Of a stretch of 17,890 nucleotides of DNA, positions 8,290 to 14,945 are shown in pieces; positions within the stretch are counted from its first letter, which is position 1; the number at the start of each line of letters is the position of its first letter. Both the position numbers and the translations under genes were made by a program. Source of the stretch: Desulfobacterales bacterium (lineage in GTDB: Bacteria > Desulfobacterota > Desulfobacteria > Desulfobacterales > UBA11574); NCBI GenBank assembly GCA_030601485.1, contig JAUVTO010000018.1:1-17890 (forward strand). Reading direction: 5' to 3'. The notes under the pieces are model-generated. The model was not told the origin of the DNA and made no database searches. It saw only the letters and a program-made list of their open reading frames with translations.

Positions 8290-8312
8290 AAAGGCGGCCT
8301 TTATTTTTTTTC
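8290..8312 (+). terminator. intrinsic terminator after the hcr-ferredoxin genes
   Basis: The inverted repeat AAAGG (8290-8294), loop CGG, CCTTT (8298-8302) is followed by A and eight T (8304-8311). The stem is short, but the T-tract is strong. It would end transcription from the ferredoxin operon before the toxin-antitoxin pair. Confidence 0.55.
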
Positions 8313-8345
8313 TAAGGGATTGTCTTGACAGTAAGAAAATAATGG

Positions 8346-8374
8346 TGTAATCATAATGTTAAATATGTAATCAT
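8346..8374 (+). promoter_or_regulatory. 20-bp-spaced direct repeats, likely operator of the toxin-antitoxin operon
   Basis: TGTAATCAT occurs at 8346-8354 and again at 8366-8374, exactly 20 bases apart, about two DNA turns. Each is followed by a related AATG-containing stretch. A TTGACA -35-like box lies at 8325-8330, 15 bases before the first repeat. The second repeat ends 16 bases before the antitoxin ATG. Ribbon-helix-helix antitoxins commonly bind such repeats and repress their own operon; that role here is inferred. Confidence 0.5.
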
Positions 8375-8390
8375 GCTTAATGGGGGTTTC

Positions 8391-8636
8391 ATGGTTCGAA
8401 CACAAATTCAGTTGACTGAAGAGCAGGCCAAAAAACTCAGAGAGCTTTCGGCAGCCAGCCGAGAATCTGTGGCCGCTTTAATTCGAAAAGCGGTGGATCA
8501 GTTTATAATTTCAGGAAAACCGGACCGATCGACTCTTTACCGTCAGGCAGAATTGGTTGTCGGCAAATATAAATGCGATACGGATGATGTTTCCGTACAT
8601 CATGATCGCTATCTTGAAGAGGCTTTTGGACCATGA
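8391..8636 (+). CDS. vapB: ribbon-helix-helix antitoxin, VapB-like
   Basis: This 81-residue protein has an N-terminal ribbon-helix-helix domain: a beta strand RTQIQLTEEQ followed by two helices ending near RKAVDQFI (about 3-44). The C-terminal half (about 45-81) is charged and would wrap the toxin. ATG 8391 is chosen because GGGGG at 8382-8386 precedes it; an in-frame ATG at 8373 falls inside the operator repeat. Its stop overlaps the PIN-domain gene start by four bases (ATGA), the usual coupling in type II pairs. It likely represses its own promoter at the 20-bp-spaced repeats. CopG-like regulators share this fold, but the PIN neighbour decides the role. Confidence 0.87.
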   Translation: MVRTQIQLTEEQAKKLRELSAASRESVAALIRKAVDQFIISGKPDRSTLYRQAELVVGKYKCDTDDVSVHHDRYLEEAFGP

Positions 8637-9049
8637 TAATTTTTGCCGATACATCCGGTCTTTTTGCCTTGTTGGTGCAAAACGACCATATGCATATTCG
8701 GGCAAAACAAAATTTTTCGTATTTTGCTCAACATCGTGCTCAACTTCTGACCAGCTCTTTTGTTCTTGTCGAAACCGCTGCTCTTTTGCAACAACGCGTG
8801 GGGCTTGTGGCAGTTCACGATTTTCAATCAAAAATTATTCCGCTTTTAGAAATCATATGGGTAAACGGCGACTGGTACACCCGTGCAATTCAGCGACTCT
8901 TCGCTTTCAACAATCGAAACATAAGTCTTGTTGATTGCCTCAGTTTTGAAATCATGGAATCACGGGAGATAACACACGCTTTTTCTTTCGATAAACACTT
9001 CCCTAAAAACGGTTTTACCATTGATACTTTTCATGATCAGGATTTGTAA
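8633..9049 (+). CDS. vapC: PIN-domain toxin ribonuclease, VapC-like
   Basis: This 138-residue PIN-domain protein is expected to be a Mg2+-dependent RNase that stops growth by cutting RNA when its antitoxin is lost. The acidic site is complete: D6 (FADTSG), E47 (FVLVETAAL), D101 (SLVDCLSF) and D120 (FSFDKHF). Length and motif order are normal, so the toxin looks intact. It is translationally coupled to the antitoxin gene just upstream. The target RNA (initiator tRNA, other tRNAs or rRNA in studied family members) cannot be read from sequence. The pair sits between a terminator and a truncated copA copy, in a region that shows other rearrangement, which fits late insertion. Confidence 0.9.
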   Translation: MIIFADTSGLFALLVQNDHMHIRAKQNFSYFAQHRAQLLTSSFVLVETAALLQQRVGLVAVHDFQSKIIPLLEIIWVNGDWYTRAIQRLFAFNNRNISLVDCLSFEIMESREITHAFSFDKHFPKNGFTIDTFHDQDL

Positions 9050-9184
9050 AGTAGATCAGTGCTTCCGGAACTATACAACTACTTAAACATATTGGTATGG
9101 CGACACTTTTACGGATTTTTTCATTCGTTTAGTTGTGATAAAATATGTAATACTGTTGATGAAATGTGTAAAGGAAGTACAACA

Positions 9185-9343
9185 ATGTCCGAACAAAAAG
9201 TAACCTTGCCGATTACCGGTATGAGCTGCGCCAATTGCGCAGCGAACATAGAGCGGGCTTTATACAAAAAGACAACGGGTATTGTAACGGCATCGGTTAA
9301 TTTTGCCACGGAACGACTGATGGCAAAATATATTTCCAACTGA
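9185..9343 (+). pseudogene. truncated copA remnant: a single heavy-metal-associated (HMA) domain
   Basis: The 52-residue frame begins MSEQKVTLPITGMSCANC and matches the intact ATPase at 11265. The start and about 15 bases before it resemble the start of that gene and its first HMA domain, while everything from GMSCANC on matches its second HMA domain with only about eight base changes in 125. Homology stops near 9337 and a stop codon follows. It is therefore a chimera of HMA1 start and HMA2 body, then cut off. The CxxC metal site is intact, so a small Cu chaperone is conceivable, but the last strand of the fold is missing. Decay of a duplicate is more likely. A longer frame starting at 9059 has no support upstream. 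Confidence 0.8.
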
Positions 9344-9387
9344 AAGTATCGTATATATAGAAATTTTTTTTAAAATTTTAGTCTTTT

Positions 9388-9401
9388 TTGATCTAAGTCA
9401 A
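9388..9401 (+). promoter_or_regulatory. CRP/FNR-family site (HcpR/FNR-like) before hcp
   Basis: TTGAT-CTAA-GTCAA is a near-perfect dyad of the FNR/HcpR/DNR type (TTGAT/C-N4-G/ATCAA). A -10 candidate TATAAA lies at 9422-9427. A start near 9434-9436 would place the dyad centre (9394.5) close to -40, the class II activator position. The leader to the hcp ATG would be about 80 bases. Known HcpR regulators of anaerobes control hcp, so NO-responsive activation is a reasonable inference. The regulator is not in this window. Confidence 0.65.
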
Positions 9402-9515
9402 GGTAATTAGTCCGTCCTGAATATAAAATAGACTTAAAAATAAGGAAATGGTCCTTTAAAGCAAATTTTAAGGGAAAAATTAATCAACCAAATATCATTA
9501 AAAGGAGGAAAAATT

Positions 9516-11180
9516 ATGTTTTGTTTTCAATGTCAGGAAACAGCAAAAAATGAAGGCTGCACCATCAAGGGTGTTTGCGGGAAACCCGAGGACACGGCAA
9601 ACCTTCAGGATCTGTTGATCTATGTGCTAAGAGGTATTGCTGTTTATGGTGAAAAGGCCAAAGAATTAGGTATTTCAAACAAGGAAAACGGGCTGTTTGC
9701 GGCACAGGCGCTTTTTACCACCATCACCAATGCCAACTGGGACGACGACCGGTTCGTGGCCATGATCAGGGAAGGCCTCAGACGTCGGGACCTTCTTAAG
9801 AACAAGTTTCTGGCCGCCTACAAAGAAAAAAACGGTAAGGATTTTGATGAGAAATTACATGATTCTGCCACCTGGTTCTCGGATGACGTGGCCGAGTTTG
9901 AAGAAAAGGCCAAATCGGTTGGCGTCCTCGCCACAGAGAATGAAGATGTTCGATCTCTCAGGGAGCTGTTGATCATCGGTTTGAAAGGGATTGCCGCTTA
10001 TGCGGATCATGCCGCCATTTTAGGATTTGAAAAAGACGAAATCTACGATTTTATCATGGAAGCTCTGGCTTCCACCACAAAGGACCTGACGGTGGACGAG
10101 ATGGTAGGTCTGGTGCTAAAAGCCGGAGAAACGGCGGTGAATACTATGGCTCTGCTGGACGAAGCCAACACCACCGCCTATGGAAACCCTGAGATAACCG
10201 AGGTGAATATCGGTGTTGGCAAAAATCCCGGGATTTTGATTAGCGGCCACGACCTTAAGGACATGGAAGAACTGCTCAAACAAACCCAGGGCACCGGAGT
10301 TGATGTGTATACTCACAGTGAAATGCTGCCGGCTAATTATTATCCTGAATTTAAAAAGTATGATCATTTCGTGGGCAACTACGGCGGCGCCTGGTGGCGG
10401 CAGAACAAGGAATTCGAATCTTTCAACGGTCCGATTCTGATGACCACAAACTGTATTATCCCCATAAAAAAAAGCAATACCTATCAGAACCGGATCTTTA
10501 CCACCGGGATGACCGGTTATCCCGGTGTGGTACATATTCCCGATCGACCGGAAGGAGGCGCAAAGGATTTTTCAAAAATTATCGAGCTGGCCAAAAAATG
10601 CGACCCGCCCATTGAAATCGAAACCGGCAAGATTGTCGGCGGATTCGCCCATCACCAGGTGCTTGCTTTAGCGGACAAGGTTGTTGATGCGGTAAAATCC
10701 GGCGCCATCAAACGCTTTATTGTCATGGCCGGGTGTGACGGCCGGCAAAAGGCCAGAAACTATTTCACCGAAGTTGCCAAAGCTCTGCCGCAAAATACGG
10801 TAATTTTAACTGCCGGTTGTGCCAAGTATCGTTACAACAAGCTTGATCTTGGCGATATCGGCGGCATTCCGAGAATTCTTGACGCCGGCCAGTGTAACGA
10901 CTGCTACTCTCTGGCGGTGATTGCCTTGAAGCTCAAAGAAGTGTTTGGACTGGACGACATCAATGATCTCCCGATTTCCTTTGATATCGGATGGTATGAA
11001 CAAAAAGCGGTGGCTGTTCTGTTGGCGCTGCTTTCTCTGGGCATCAAAGGTATTCGTCTGGGTCCCACCCTGCCGGCTTTTCTTTCCCCGACTGTGCTCA
11101 ATGTTCTGGTGGAAAAATTCGATATCAAACCGATCGGCACCGTGGAGGCGGATATCGAGGCCATGATGAGTGGAAAGTAA
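9516..11180 (+). CDS. hcp: hybrid cluster protein (hydroxylamine/NO reductase), class I
   Basis: This 554-residue cytoplasmic enzyme carries a cubane Fe-S cluster and a hybrid Fe-S-O cluster. It reduces hydroxylamine to ammonia in vitro, and the E. coli enzyme reduces NO to N2O. The N-terminal cluster motif is C3-x2-C6-x8-C15-x5-C21, the short spacing of anaerobe (class I) proteins. Hybrid-cluster ligands are all present: H245, E269, C313, C407, C435, C460, E495 and K497. The start is fixed by AAGGAGG at 9501-9507. An FNR/HcpR-type site precedes it, and copA follows after 84 bases. The Hcr-like reductase and ferredoxin upstream are likely electron donors. Remnants of further hcp copies lie at 8213-8281 (leader) and 13900-13936 (coding). 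Confidence 0.97.
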   Translation: MFCFQCQETAKNEGCTIKGVCGKPEDTANLQDLLIYVLRGIAVYGEKAKELGISNKENGLFAAQALFTTITNANWDDDRFVAMIREGLRRRDLLKNKFLAAYKEKNGKDFDEKLHDSATWFSDDVAEFEEKAKSVGVLATENEDVRSLRELLIIGLKGIAAYADHAAILGFEKDEIYDFIMEALASTTKDLTVDEMVGLVLKAGETAVNTMALLDEANTTAYGNPEITEVNIGVGKNPGILISGHDLKDMEELLKQTQGTGVDVYTHSEMLPANYYPEFKKYDHFVGNYGGAWWRQNKEFESFNGPILMTTNCIIPIKKSNTYQNRIFTTGMTGYPGVVHIPDRPEGGAKDFSKIIELAKKCDPPIEIETGKIVGGFAHHQVLALADKVVDAVKSGAIKRFIVMAGCDGRQKARNYFTEVAKALPQNTVILTAGCAKYRYNKLDLGDIGGIPRILDAGQCNDCYSLAVIALKLKEVFGLDDINDLPISFDIGWYEQKAVAVLLALLSLGIKGIRLGPTLPAFLSPTVLNVLVEKFDIKPIGTVEADIEAMMSGK

Positions 11181-11199
11181 TTTGTCCCGGTTTTTAACG

Positions 11200-11246
11200 G
11201 ATGGCGGTTTTCTGAAGATAAAATAATTTTTCGGGAAACCGCCATC
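11200..11246. promoter_or_regulatory. long hairpin between hcp and copA
   Basis: GATGGCGGTTT (11200-11210) pairs exactly with AAACCGCCATC (11236-11246). With G-T wobbles the pairing can run inward to about 11218/11228, leaving a loop of about nine bases. No T-tract follows on either strand, so it is not a standard terminator. It could slow or partly stop readthrough, mark a processing site, or protect hcp mRNA from 3' decay. Confidence 0.6.
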
Positions 11247-11264
11247 ATCTAAAGAAGTACAACA

Positions 11265-13712
11265 ATGTCCGAACAAAAAATAACATTGCCGATTACCGGT
11301 ATGACATGTGCAAACTGCGCCATGAATATTGAACGTGGTGTTAAAACTCTATACGGTGTTACGAATGCCAGTGTTAATTTTGCATCAGAACAGGCAGCCA
11401 TAAGTTTTGATCCCAAAGCGTTGACCATTAAAGATCTGGTCAATAAAATTCACAGCTCGGGCTTTACCGTTCCTACAACAAAAATTGAACTGCCCATAAC
11501 CGGTATGAGCTGCGCCAATTGTGCAGCGAACATAGAGCGGGCTTTATACAAAAAGACAACAGGCATTGTAACGGCATCGGTTAATTTTGCCACGGAACGG
11601 CTGACAGCGGAATATGTTTCCGGTGTTGCCTCTGTTAATGATATGGTTTCGGTTATACAAAAGGCCGGATACGGTTCAATTTTGCCGGATCAAGTTGTTG
11701 AAGGCCAAGACGCGGAGCAGGCTGCACGAAATGCGGAGATAAAAGACCAGACACGAAAATTTGTCCTTGGGGCAATCTTTGCCCTTCCCCTTTTTATTCT
11801 CAGCATGGGACGTGATTTTAACTTTCTTGGTATGTGGAGCCATGCGCCATGGGTGAATTGGTTGTTCTGCGCCCTTGCCACGCCGGTTCAGTTTTACACC
11901 GGTTGGGATTTCTATAAGGGCGGAGTAAAAAGCCTGAAAAATAAAAGCGCAAACATGGATGTTCTTGTGGCCATGGGTTCCTCGGCGGCATATTTTTATT
12001 CGCTGGCGGTTCTTATTTTTCCTCCTTTCGGAGATCATGTTTATTTTGAGACCTCAGCGGTCATTATCACTCTGATTAAGCTGGGAAAGATGATCGAATC
12101 CCGCACAAAGGGGAAGACCGGAGGCGCAATTCGCAAACTCATGGGTCTTCGCCCAAAGACCGCCACGATCATCCAGGATGGCGTTGAAAAGGAGATTCAA
12201 GTAACAAGGGTCCAAAAGGGCGATACGATCATTGTCAGGCCGGGGGAACGCATTCCCGTGGACGGGATCATCATAGAAGGGGAATCCTCCCTGGACGAAT
12301 CCATGCTGACCGGTGAACCTTTGCCGGTGGACAAGCATGCCGGAGATATGGTGGTCGGTGGAACAATCAATGGTGAAGGTCTTTTAAAATTCAATGCCCT
12401 GGCCATCGGAAAAGAAACCGTGCTTGCCCAGATCATTGGTCTGGTTCAGGAAGCTCAGGGGAGCAAGGCCCCCATACAATCGATTGCAGACCGGGTGGCG
12501 GCCATCTTTGTCCCGGTAGTTATTACGATTGCCCTTGCTACATTTGTATTGTGGTGGGGGATTACCGGTGAATTTGTACCGGCCATGATACGGCTGGTTG
12601 CGGTGCTTGTCATCGCCTGTCCATGTGCTTTAGGGCTGGCCACACCCACGGCCATAATGGCCGGCACCGGAAAAGGAGCGGAAAAAGGTATCCTGTTTAA
12701 AAAAAGCGAGGCCCTTGAAATGGCTACAAAACTCGATACTATTGTACTGGACAAAACCGGCACCATCACAATGGGCAAACCTGCCGTGGTTGACATTATT
12801 CCTTTTGACCCTGGTTTTGCAAGTCAGGATCAGCTCTTAAAACTTGCGGCTTCGGTTGAGAAAGGATCAGAACACCCGATTGGCAAAGCGATTGTGAACG
12901 AAGCTAAAACAAGAAGTATTGATCTCCGGGAACCGCAAAATTTCAAAGCTTCGGGAGGATTTGGTGTTGAGGCAAATATACAAGGCAAATATGTAAGGCT
13001 TGGCAAACCAAAATGGTTTCGAGATATTGGAATCGATATTGAAAAAGCACAAGATAAAATAGACCTGCTCCAGTCCCAGGGCAAAACCGTAATGGTTCTG
13101 GCGCAGGAAAAGAAACTGTCCGGCCTGGTTGCCGTGTCCGACACCCTGAAACCGGAATCAAAGGCCGCGATACAGAAGCTCCATAACCAGGGTCTTAAGG
13201 TGGTCATGCTGACAGGGGACAATCTTAAAACCGCTCAAGCAATTGCTTCGAAAGTGAACATTGATGAGATTTTTGCCGAGGTCCGTCCTGAAGAAAAATC
13301 ATCCAAAATCAAAGAACTTCAGGAAAAAGGAGAGAAGACCGGCATGGTGGGTGACGGGATAAATGATGCTCCGGCCCTTGCCCAGGCTGACGTGGGTCTT
13401 GCAATCGGGACCGGTACGGATGTGGCCATTGAAGCCGGCGATATTATCCTTTCCAGCGGAAGTTTAACCGGCGTATCCCGTGCAATTAAGCTTAGCAGCG
13501 CCACCATGAAGACAGTCAAACAGAACCTTTTCTGGGCATTTTGCTATAATATCGTGCTCATACCGGTTGCAGCAGGAATTCTTCAGCCCTTTGACGTTTT
13601 CCCCGTCTTTTTAAGGCAGCTTCATCCCATTCTGGCAGCCCTTGCAATGTCTTTGAGCAGTATTTCAGTGGTAACAAACAGCCTTCGTCTGTATAATAAA
13701 AAAATCGGTTAA
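11265..13712 (+). CDS. copA: Cu(+)-exporting P1B-type ATPase with two HMA domains
   Basis: This 815-residue inner-membrane pump uses ATP to export Cu(I). Two N-terminal HMA domains carry CANC sites (C15/C18 and C83/C86). Eight membrane segments follow from about residue 166, with the transport motif CPC at 452-454, the phosphorylation site D496 (DKTGT), TGE at 349-351, the SEHPIGKA nucleotide motif, MLTGDN and VGDGINDAPA. The last two membrane segments have the YN and MSLSS residues typical of Cu(I) specificity. It starts at ATG 11265 with a weak AAGAAG upstream. It follows hcp by 84 bases across a long hairpin, so it is either cotranscribed or has its own unseen promoter; no CueR- or CsoR-type site was recognised. 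A truncated copy of its start lies at 9185. Confidence 0.96.
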   Translation: MSEQKITLPITGMTCANCAMNIERGVKTLYGVTNASVNFASEQAAISFDPKALTIKDLVNKIHSSGFTVPTTKIELPITGMSCANCAANIERALYKKTTGIVTASVNFATERLTAEYVSGVASVNDMVSVIQKAGYGSILPDQVVEGQDAEQAARNAEIKDQTRKFVLGAIFALPLFILSMGRDFNFLGMWSHAPWVNWLFCALATPVQFYTGWDFYKGGVKSLKNKSANMDVLVAMGSSAAYFYSLAVLIFPPFGDHVYFETSAVIITLIKLGKMIESRTKGKTGGAIRKLMGLRPKTATIIQDGVEKEIQVTRVQKGDTIIVRPGERIPVDGIIIEGESSLDESMLTGEPLPVDKHAGDMVVGGTINGEGLLKFNALAIGKETVLAQIIGLVQEAQGSKAPIQSIADRVAAIFVPVVITIALATFVLWWGITGEFVPAMIRLVAVLVIACPCALGLATPTAIMAGTGKGAEKGILFKKSEALEMATKLDTIVLDKTGTITMGKPAVVDIIPFDPGFASQDQLLKLAASVEKGSEHPIGKAIVNEAKTRSIDLREPQNFKASGGFGVEANIQGKYVRLGKPKWFRDIGIDIEKAQDKIDLLQSQGKTVMVLAQEKKLSGLVAVSDTLKPESKAAIQKLHNQGLKVVMLTGDNLKTAQAIASKVNIDEIFAEVRPEEKSSKIKELQEKGEKTGMVGDGINDAPALAQADVGLAIGTGTDVAIEAGDIILSSGSLTGVSRAIKLSSATMKTVKQNLFWAFCYNIVLIPVAAGILQPFDVFPVFLRQLHPILAALAMSLSSISVVTNSLRLYNKKIG

Positions 13713-13715
13713 TCT

Positions 13716-13866
13716 TGACGGTCTCGTAAAAAGTCCAACTTCTGCGTTGTGCTGCATTTCGTAATCATTCAACGTACGAAAAGTACGCCTCATGATTACA
13801 AAATTTGCACGCCTTGAATTTGAATTTTTTACAAAACCGTCTAAATCGGACTTTTTACGAGTTCAT
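13716..13866. repeat. palindromic dispersed repeat, copy 2
   Basis: About 151 bases related end to end to the element at 4830-4984. It begins TGACGGTCTCGTAAAAAGTCC and ends with the inverse of CTCGTAAAAAGTCC. The central hairpin has different sequence but keeps its pairing: GTAATCAT (13761-13768) with ATGATTAC (13792-13799), and CGTAC (13773-13777) with GTACG (13783-13787). It begins three bases after the copA stop and could also act as a 3' structure for copA mRNA. Confidence 0.85.
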
Positions 13867-13899
13867 CAATCTTTATGTTGTTATCAACCGGTTTTATTT

Positions 13900-13936
13900 T
13901 ATGTGCTAAGAGGCATTGCTGTTTACGGCGAAAAGG
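13900..13936 (+). pseudogene. 37-bp fragment of a second hcp gene
   Basis: This stretch matches hcp positions 9621-9657 at 34 of 37 bases, in the codons for YVLRGIAVYGEK. The three differences are all silent third-position T-to-C changes. That pattern suggests the source copy was under protein-level selection before it was broken. The frame meets a stop at 13948. It lies after copA, as expected if a copA-hcp unit had once been repeated. Confidence 0.7.
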
Positions 13937-13945
13937 GAAGCGAAC

Positions 13946-14035
13946 AATGATGAAATTGCCAGGCTCAAAAACCAACCTCCCCGGCCAAAAATAAAACCAA
14001 TACCAAAACTTATGGAGAAGTTACCTGAAAGATAG
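13946..14035 (+). pseudogene. probable transposase remnant (N-terminal fragment)
   Basis: The frame reads NDEIARLKNQPPRPKIKPIP and on to LPER before TAG at 14033-14035. The pattern of a coiled-coil end (DEIARLK) followed by a Pro/Lys-rich PRPKIKP stretch resembles the N-terminal region of some DDE transposases that I associate with Desulfobacterales genomes. There is no start codon in place, and it abuts the hcp fragment in another frame. The identification is from memory of the motif and is not secure. Confidence 0.45.
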
Positions 14036-14396
14036 ATAACTTGTTTAATAAATTGGAAATCTTTTCCCTGAGTTCATCGGCTGCCGTGTGGCTTTTAACC
14101 AGATACCCGTCTGCTTGAGAAAGGTGGGGACCAAACAGGTGTGTGTCGTGGGCGGTAACGATAAGCACCGGAAGATTTGGATTTTGCATTTTAATGTCCT
14201 GCAAAACATCCCATACGAGGAATCCATGCTTTAAGTATTGATTCAGGAGCACGATATGGGGGTTAAACGATAAAATATTTTTCATCACAGACTCTACATC
14301 ATCCGTTGTTGAAATATTGTATCCTTCACCGGCCAGACTTTCTCTGCATAGATCCTTTACCCACGTCTGGTCATCTATAATAAGTATATTTGCCAT
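14010..14396 (-). CDS. stand-alone receiver-domain protein with the phospho-acceptor Asp replaced by Asn
   Basis: This 128-residue protein is a single CheY-like receiver domain with no output domain. The acidic pair D8/D9 (ILIIDDQ), the switch Thr (LIVTAHD) and the conserved Lys (YLVKSHT) are present. The phospho-acceptor site reads IVLLNQYLKHG, with N52 (codon AAT) where Asp is expected, so ordinary His-Asp phosphotransfer should not work. It may act as a fixed-state or ligand-sensing pseudo-receiver, or the gene may be drifting. The second ATG (14396) is preferred because GGA lies about eight bases before it; the first ATG at 14408 overlaps that site. A good promoter lies at 14527-14554. 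Its 3' end runs into the remnant region after copA. The partner is unknown. Confidence 0.85.
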   Translation of the reverse strand: MANILIIDDQTWVKDLCRESLAGEGYNISTTDDVESVMKNILSFNPHIVLLNQYLKHGFLVWDVLQDIKMQNPNLPVLIVTAHDTHLFGPHLSQADGYLVKSHTAADELREKISNLLNKLSIFQVTSP

Positions 14397-14526
14397 ATGA
14401 CATTCCAAATCTATCCGGTTAATACGATCTTCACCTTGGGCTTGCTCGATCCACTATCAATGGCATGTAAGAGGGGGAAATAAAAATAAGTATTCGTTTT
14501 CGGCGCGATTTATCCGTAAAAATAGT

Positions 14527-14554
14527 ATCATACCTGAAGCGGTAATATTTTCAA
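14527..14554 (-). promoter_or_regulatory. sigma70-type promoter for the receiver-only gene
   Basis: On the minus strand TTGAAA (14554-14549) is followed after 16 bases by TATGAT (14532-14527). Both boxes match the consensus at 5 of 6 positions. Transcription would start near 14520, about 125 bases before the ATG. The rest of the 14409-14633 gap shows no gene. Confidence 0.5.
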
Positions 14555-14633
14555 AATGCTAACGTGTTACAATAGACACTTTTTCTTTCCTTAAAGAGAG
14601 CCATACTTGCTGCCAGACAAATTTCAAGTCGTC

Positions 14634-14927
14634 TTAAGCTTCATAAAATATGGGTTCTCCCAGTTCTTTAAACGAAATACTATTGAAAATATGATGTCCA
14701 TCATAGTCGAGGACCCGCAAGTCGTCCGTCTGACGCAAATCACCCATGATGGTTTTAAATTGCAATCCATATTTTTCTTTTATTTTTTCTTCAGAAATTT
14801 CATAAGCAATGAACTTTTTTATCCCTTTTACAGCGAGCTTCTCAATTAGTTTTGAATCATTTAAAGATTCATAAGTGGTTAAAAGAAGAATGGGGCCGGT
14901 GCCTGTGAAAAAGATTCCTGCCTTCAT
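14634..14927 (-). CDS. conserved small hypothetical protein (97 aa)
   Basis: This protein begins MKAGIFFTGTGPILLLTTYE and ends HHIFNSISFKELGEPIFYEA. It is predicted soluble, with no signal peptide, membrane segment or Cys. The first part alternates strand and helix like a small alpha/beta domain, and the middle is rich in charged residues (about 42-75). I recall similar short proteins in sulfate-reducing bacteria but know no function. The start is well supported by AAGGAGG about eight bases upstream on the minus strand (near 14935-14941). It lies 18 bases after the Cys-rich 89-residue gene and is likely cotranscribed with it. Confidence 0.85.
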   Translation of the reverse strand: MKAGIFFTGTGPILLLTTYESLNDSKLIEKLAVKGIKKFIAYEISEEKIKEKYGLQFKTIMGDLRQTDDLRVLDYDGHHIFNSISFKELGEPIFYEA

Positions 14928-14945
14928 AATATACCTCCTTTCTAT

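Noticed and set aside
9059..9184. N-terminal extension of the HMA fragment
   Set aside because: The frame is open, but homology to copA begins only about 15 bases before ATG 9185, and the upstream residues resemble nothing.
14607..14849. Plus-strand frame opposite the 97-residue protein
   Set aside because: It is antisense to a minus-strand gene with a strong ribosome site; its Phe-rich product looks like a shadow translation.
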